Below are positions 39,001 to 42,037 of a DNA stretch of 42,037 nucleotides, piece after piece; within the stretch, counting starts at the first letter, position 1, and every line of letters begins with the position of its first letter. Position numbers and translations under genes: made by a program. This DNA is from Acidobacteriota bacterium (GTDB lineage: Bacteria; Acidobacteriota; Blastocatellia; Pyrinomonadales; Pyrinomonadaceae), in contig JAFAZX010000091.1 in the NCBI GenBank assembly GCA_019239425.1, positions 1-42,037 on the forward strand. Reading direction: 5' to 3'. Under the pieces are notes generated by a model. The model was given only the letters and a program-made list of their open reading frames with translations, did not search any database and had not been told where the DNA came from.

Positions 39001-39717
39001 CCCGACGCCTCGGGCCTCGCCTTCTGGACGAACGAGATCGAGCAGTGCGGGGCCGACCAGCAGTGTAGAGAGGTGAAGCGCGTCAACGTCTCGGCCGCGT
39101 TCTTCCTCTCCATCGAGTCCCAGCAGACGGGCTTCCTCGCCTACCGCGCGGCGAAGGCCTCGTTCGGAGATTTGGCGGGCCGACCCGTCCCCGTCACTTT
39201 CGAAGGTCTGTTGAGTGACGCGCAGCACCTCGGGCGCAACGTCGTCGTCGGCCGCGCGGGCTGGGAGCAGCAGCTCGAAGCGAACAAGGCCGCCTTCTTC
39301 AACGGCTTCGTGCAGCGGCCGGAGTTCGCCGCGCGCTACCCGGCCTCGTTGAGCCCGGCGGATTTCGTCAACGCGCTGAACGCCAACGCCGGCTCGCCGC
39401 TCACCGTCGCGGAGCGTGACGCGCTCGTCGCGCAGCTCTCCGCCAACAACAACACGCAGGGCCGCGCCGCCGCGCTGCGCTCCGTGGCCGAGAACGCGGA
39501 GCTCGCCCGCCGCGAGCTGAACCGCGCCTTCGTGCTGATGGAGTATTTCGGCTACCTGAGGAGGAACCCGGACGACGCGCCGGAGCAGGCTTTGAACTTC
39601 GACGGCTACAACTTCTGGCTCAAGAAGCTCGACGACTTCAAGGGCAACTACGTCGAGGCCGAGATGGTCAAAGCCTTCATCTCGTCCATCGAATACCGCC
39701 GCCGCTTCGGGAAGTAG
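36055..39717 (+). CDS. Large secreted beta-propeller / di-haem cytochrome / DUF4214 protein
   Basis: 1220 residues from ATG 36055 (GAGGAG 7 nt upstream). Signal peptide to about 40 (ASAQ). About 45-480 are YVTN-like propeller repeats ('TPDGTRLLAVNSPNATLSVF', 'VGNGPTGLALDEARQTLYVL'). About 485-770 is a cytochrome-c-peroxidase-like part with two haem sites, 'CASCHPNG' and 'CEACHLQH', and distal Met-containing loops ('GFMHDGAFDSV'). A carboxypeptidase-regulatory domain (about 875-945) and a DUF4214 domain (about 965-1220, 'HYADFLNREPDASGLAFWTN') follow. It is extracytoplasmic and probably redox-active; DUF4214 suggests surface or S-layer association. Substrate unknown. No recognisable cytochrome maturation genes are near. 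Confidence 0.85.
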   Translation: MPPRRLHLKTLRLFTTALVTLSLASLWLAGDILTPTASAQAFPSNTVRTFESPQVHPLALTPDGTRLLAVNSPNATLSVFQLTSGSPVLTAEIPVGLEPVSVAARNDREAWVVNWLSDSISVVDLTTGNVTRTFDVGDEPTDILFAGANGGRAFVCVAGGGHLNIDGFNTTGASGAMKVFDVSNPGAPPQVLEVFGKQPRALARDAAGARVFVSVFESGNQTTLVPEKVTRADGGLPPPSLALAAGLPAAPNTALIVKWNGSAWADETGNTKWDQFVNYTLADVDLVTIDASAATPTISAQVRSLGTQIGNMTFAPVTGRLFVVNRDSGNVRRFEPNLRGQFQTNRVSALDTAAGAPSLAFVKDLNPHVDLSNTAGTDAERAQSLALPSDIARASDGTLYVSATGSAKVGVLDAQGNVTARVAVGNGPTGLALDEARQTLYVLNRNDETLSAVNTSAKTQVSVVPVGFNPESQAVREGRRFLYDAVNFSAHGTVSCASCHPNGHRDGLAWDLGDPTGALLGLNGFTHHPMKGPMMTQSLRGLFNAGPLHWRADRRNVSEFNRAFPELLGSKRLLTDAELASFVAFVNTLSYPPNPNENYDRTFPSPASGPNADTGEKRYRSLNSNFDPSTPFQNIFLGNASRCEACHLQHPTTPNAFFIGSAKILFDGSLFHEPQSFKVPQLRGAYQKAGMRKPAAGEPRAEQLAGFGFMHDGAFDSVVNFLKQPEFVGFRNDDERRDIEAFLMSFDSTIAPSVGLQVTANASNRNAPEVLARINLLVQQAQVIPPTFGSSFPNPPSCDLVVRGLYGGEARGFLEVGGGLFQPDSAAEARVTLQQLLDAVGPGAELTFTGVPVGEGRRFALDRDGDAVLDNDEPRTSVQIAGRVVGADGAGLAGVAVSLTGSQTATAVTDAAGRYAFNFVSTEGTHTVTPLGAGVSFAPASATFVKPTWNRSAVFVTSPTANAADASQFFVAQHYADFLNREPDASGLAFWTNEIEQCGADQQCREVKRVNVSAAFFLSIESQQTGFLAYRAAKASFGDLAGRPVPVTFEGLLSDAQHLGRNVVVGRAGWEQQLEANKAAFFNGFVQRPEFAARYPASLSPADFVNALNANAGSPLTVAERDALVAQLSANNNTQGRAAALRSVAENAELARRELNRAFVLMEYFGYLRRNPDDAPEQALNFDGYNFWLKKLDDFKGNYVEAEMVKAFISSIEYRRRFGK

Positions 39718-39730
39718 TAAAAGACAGTTC

Positions 39731-39799
39731 ACCACAGAGACACAGAGGCACAGCTTGGGGCCAATAACTCAACCAGCTGTGCCTCTGTGTCTCTGTGGT
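39731..39799. terminator. Perfect 25-bp hairpin, 'accacagagacacagagg' family
   Basis: ACCACAGAGACACAGAGGCA plus CAGCT (39731-39755) is exactly complementary to 39775-39799; the loop is 19 nt. It follows the stop of the 36055-39717 gene by 13 nt and precedes an otherwise empty stretch to 40006. The period is 8 nt here (CACAGAGA/CACAGAGG). Confidence 0.85.
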
Positions 39800-40006
39800 T
39801 AATTTGACTTTCTCCGCCCGCCCGAACCGCTTTAACCCTCGCCTGCCCCGCTTGCCAACCGGCCGCGGGTCGCTTAAATTAACTTCTCGACCTTTGCAGT
39901 TCTATCCCGCACAGCAATTGTCAAAAACCGACGCGGCGCGGGGCCTATCTACTCCGCCGAGACCCCGCGCGCGCCGACCTGTCGAAAGGATGTCCGACCT
40001 GAAGCC

Positions 40007-42037
40007 ATGAAAGCCTATCCGACCAACCAGATTCGCAACCTGGCCGTCATCGGCCACGGCCACGCGGGCAAGACGCAGCTCGTCAGCTCCCTCCTCCACC
40101 TCGCCGGCGCCACGCCCCGCTGGGGCAAGGTGGACGAGGGCTCGACCACGACCGACTACGACGAAGACTCCATCGCGCGCAAGATCACGCTCAACAGCCA
40201 GCTCGCGCACTGCGAGTGGCGCGAGCACAAGGTCAACCTCATCGACACGCCCGGCTTCTCCGCCTTCGTCCCGCACGCGCGGCCGGCGCTGCGCGTCGCC
40301 GACTGCGCGCTCGTCGTGGTGGACGCGGTCTCCGGCGTCGAGGTCGGCACCGAAAAGACCTGGGCCTACGCCAACGAGTTCATCACGCCGCGCATGATGG
40401 TCATCACCAAGCTCGACAAGGAGCGCGCGGACTTCGGCGCGGCCCTGGACTCGGCCCGCCACACCTTCAGCCGCGCCATCGTCCCCTTCACCCTCCCCAT
40501 CGGGCAGGAGGCGAACTTCAAGGGCGTCGTGGACGTCGTCCACCAGAAGGCTTACGAGTACGACGCGTCGGGCAAGGCCAAGGAGATTCCCATCCCCGAG
40601 CAGGGGCGCGACGTGGTCGAGCGCGAGCGCGAGCGCCTGATCGAGGTCATCGCCGAGTCGGACGACTCTTTGATGGAGAAGTGGATGGAGACGGGGACGC
40701 TCGAAGAGTCGGATATCATCCCGAACATCTCGAAGGCCATCGCCGGCTCGCGCCTCTGCCCGGTCTTCGCCGTCTCTTCTTTGACGCTGGTCGGTTTGCA
40801 ACAGCTCCTCGACGGCATCCTAGATTACGCGCCCGCGCCCGACGCGCACGAGAACGAGAAGGGCAAGGCGAGCCTCGACGAGGGCGCGGCCGAGGTCACG
40901 CGCGGCTACCACGCCGAGGAGCCTTTCTCGGCCTACGTCTTCCGCACCATCGCAGACCCCTTCGCCGGCCGCATCAACGTGATGAAGATCATCTCGGGCC
41001 GGGTCAAGGCCGACGCCACCGTCCAGAACACGACGCGCGGCGCGGCCGAGCGCCTCGGCGCGCTGCACTCGATGCAGGGCAAGCAGCTCGACAAGATCGA
41101 CGAGGCCAGCGCGGGCGACATCATCGCCGTCGTCAAGCTCAAGGAGACGCAGACCGGCGACACCCTCTCCGACAAGGCCGCGTCCGTCGTCTACGACCCG
41201 ATTGAGTACCCGGAGGCCGCCATCTCCTTCGCCATCGAGCCGAAGTCGCGGCAGGACGAGGAGAAGATTTCGGCTGCGCTCCACAAGATTCTCGAAGAAG
41301 ACCCCTCGCTCCACTTCTCGCGCGACGCGCAGACGAAGGAGTTCATCCTCTCCGGCTCGGGCCAGTTACACATCGAGACCGTCGTCGAGAAGCTGAAGAA
41401 CCGCTACCACGTGGAGGTCGCGCTCCACCCGCCGAAGGTTCCGTACAAGGAGACCATCACGGCGCGCGCGGAGGTGCAGGGCCGGCACAAGAAGCAGACC
41501 GGGGGGCGCGGGCAGTTCGGCGACTGCAAGGTCGTCTTCGAGCCGCTCCCGCGCGGCGAGGGCTTCATCTTCGAGGACAAGATCTTCGGCGGCTCCGTCC
41601 CGCAGCAGTTCCGCCCGGCGATTGAGAAGGGCATCGTCGAGGCGGCTTCGAGCGGCGCCATCGCCGGCTACCCGCTGGTCGACTTCAAGGTGACGCTCAT
41701 CGACGGCTCGTACCACACGGTCGACTCGGACGAGCATAGTTTCCGCGCGGCGGGGCGCAAGGCCTTCCGCAACGCGGTCGAGAAGGTGAAGCCGACCATC
41801 CTGGAGCCGATCATGAACGTCGAGGTGGTCGCGCCGGCCGAGTGCTCGGGCGACATCATGGGCGACCTGAACTCGCGGCGGGGACGCGTGCAGGGCATGG
41901 AGATGCGCGGCAAGAACCAGGTCGTCAAGGCGCAGGCGCCGATGTCGGAGATGCTCGACTACCAGTCGAAGCTCAACTCCATCACCGCCGCCCGCGGCTC
42001 CTTCCACATGGAGTTCTCCCACTACGACCCCGTCCCC
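40007..42037 (+). CDS. fusA: EF-G-like translational GTPase (EF-G2 type), 3' end outside the window
   Basis: 677 codons to the window edge; about 20 residues are missing. G1 is 'AVIGHGHAGKTQLVSSLL' (GHGHAGKT, 16-23) rather than AHIDAGKT, G3 is 'LIDTPGFSAFV' (80-84) rather than DTPGHVDF, and G4 is 'ITKLDKE' (134-137) rather than NKMD. Later domains follow EF-G ('GGRGQFGDCKVVFEPL', 'HSFRAAGRKAFRNAVEKV', 'GRVQGMEMRGKNQ'). These switches are typical of the second EF-G-like group (as in Thermus EF-G-2 or mycobacterial FusA2), whose role in translocation is not established. No ribosomal genes flank it. ATG 40007 overlaps the stop of a six-codon frame (MSDLKP, ATG 39990) as ATGA. Confidence 0.85.
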   Translation, partial: MKAYPTNQIRNLAVIGHGHAGKTQLVSSLLHLAGATPRWGKVDEGSTTTDYDEDSIARKITLNSQLAHCEWREHKVNLIDTPGFSAFVPHARPALRVADCALVVVDAVSGVEVGTEKTWAYANEFITPRMMVITKLDKERADFGAALDSARHTFSRAIVPFTLPIGQEANFKGVVDVVHQKAYEYDASGKAKEIPIPEQGRDVVERERERLIEVIAESDDSLMEKWMETGTLEESDIIPNISKAIAGSRLCPVFAVSSLTLVGLQQLLDGILDYAPAPDAHENEKGKASLDEGAAEVTRGYHAEEPFSAYVFRTIADPFAGRINVMKIISGRVKADATVQNTTRGAAERLGALHSMQGKQLDKIDEASAGDIIAVVKLKETQTGDTLSDKAASVVYDPIEYPEAAISFAIEPKSRQDEEKISAALHKILEEDPSLHFSRDAQTKEFILSGSGQLHIETVVEKLKNRYHVEVALHPPKVPYKETITARAEVQGRHKKQTGGRGQFGDCKVVFEPLPRGEGFIFEDKIFGGSVPQQFRPAIEKGIVEAASSGAIAGYPLVDFKVTLIDGSYHTVDSDEHSFRAAGRKAFRNAVEKVKPTILEPIMNVEVVAPAECSGDIMGDLNSRRGRVQGMEMRGKNQVVKAQAPMSEMLDYQSKLNSITAARGSFHMEFSHYDPVP

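Noticed and set aside
37726..39735. 669-codon minus frame opposite the cytochrome-like gene
   Set aside because: Shadow frame; the plus strand has haem motifs and DUF4214 in one frame.

Overview
The window looks like a chromosomal segment of a high-GC soil or thermophilic bacterium, most likely an Acidobacteriota of the Blastocatellia / Pyrinomonas type. This is inferred from gene content: a Ser/Thr kinase plus DUF4384 plus TPR-CHAT operon, DUF4214-tailed cytochromes, S8 proteases with a 'VLMADG' repeat tail, and very many intergenic hairpins whose arms are short-period tandem repeats. No rRNA, tRNA or CRISPR array was recognised. Both window ends cut genes: an outer-membrane-like protein at the left and an EF-G-like GTPase at the right.

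Layout. 1-8619 is all minus strand: a barrel/OmpA-like envelope protein, a flavin amine oxidase with a clear sigma70-type promoter, a SLATT-domain membrane protein, a small paralogue of the envelope protein, and a tight run of small genes (DUF2267-like, zinc-ribbon, SemiSWEET-like, response regulator, DUF971, YtxJ-like). 8700-10345 is an AT-richer, repeat-bounded islet with an XRE-type regulator, a perfect 29-bp hairpin and a DUF1737 protein. 10346-16424 (minus) is a three-gene operon: membrane Ser/Thr kinase with DUF4384, secreted DUF4384 protein, and TPR-CHAT peptidase-like protein. 16742-25812 holds a diguanylate cyclase, a 40-residue membrane protein, glycogen phosphorylase, a macrodomain protein, a secreted VWA-like protein, a DUF1223 protein, the MsrPQ periplasmic methionine sulfoxide repair system and a secreted hypothetical protein. 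26089-28146 is a secreted S8 protease.

The most interesting region is 28224-33122 (minus strand). A 463-residue protein has a Cys-free, leader-like N-terminal domain and a 319-residue C-terminal half with 35 Cys and about 54 Ser/Thr. It is followed by an APH-like kinase, a HopA1-family protein and a LanC-like cyclase with all zinc ligands. Kinase plus HopA1-type lyase plus LanC is the enzyme logic of class V lanthipeptide synthesis, but the presumed substrate is far larger and richer in Cys than known lanthipeptide precursors. A 15-bp perfect hairpin sits between substrate and enzyme genes, and a 75-bp tandem duplication expands the Cys-rich part. A giant, multiply crosslinked lanthionine protein is the leading hypothesis.

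33491-42037 carries an SPFH/band-7 protein, a FecR-like secreted protein, an Arg-rich secreted protein, a very large secreted beta-propeller / di-haem cytochrome / DUF4214 protein, and the truncated EF-G-like gene. Throughout, intergenic inverted repeats of unrelated sequence share one design: arms of about 20-30 nt built on a mostly 7-nt period, placed at gene ends and often supplying the stop codon.
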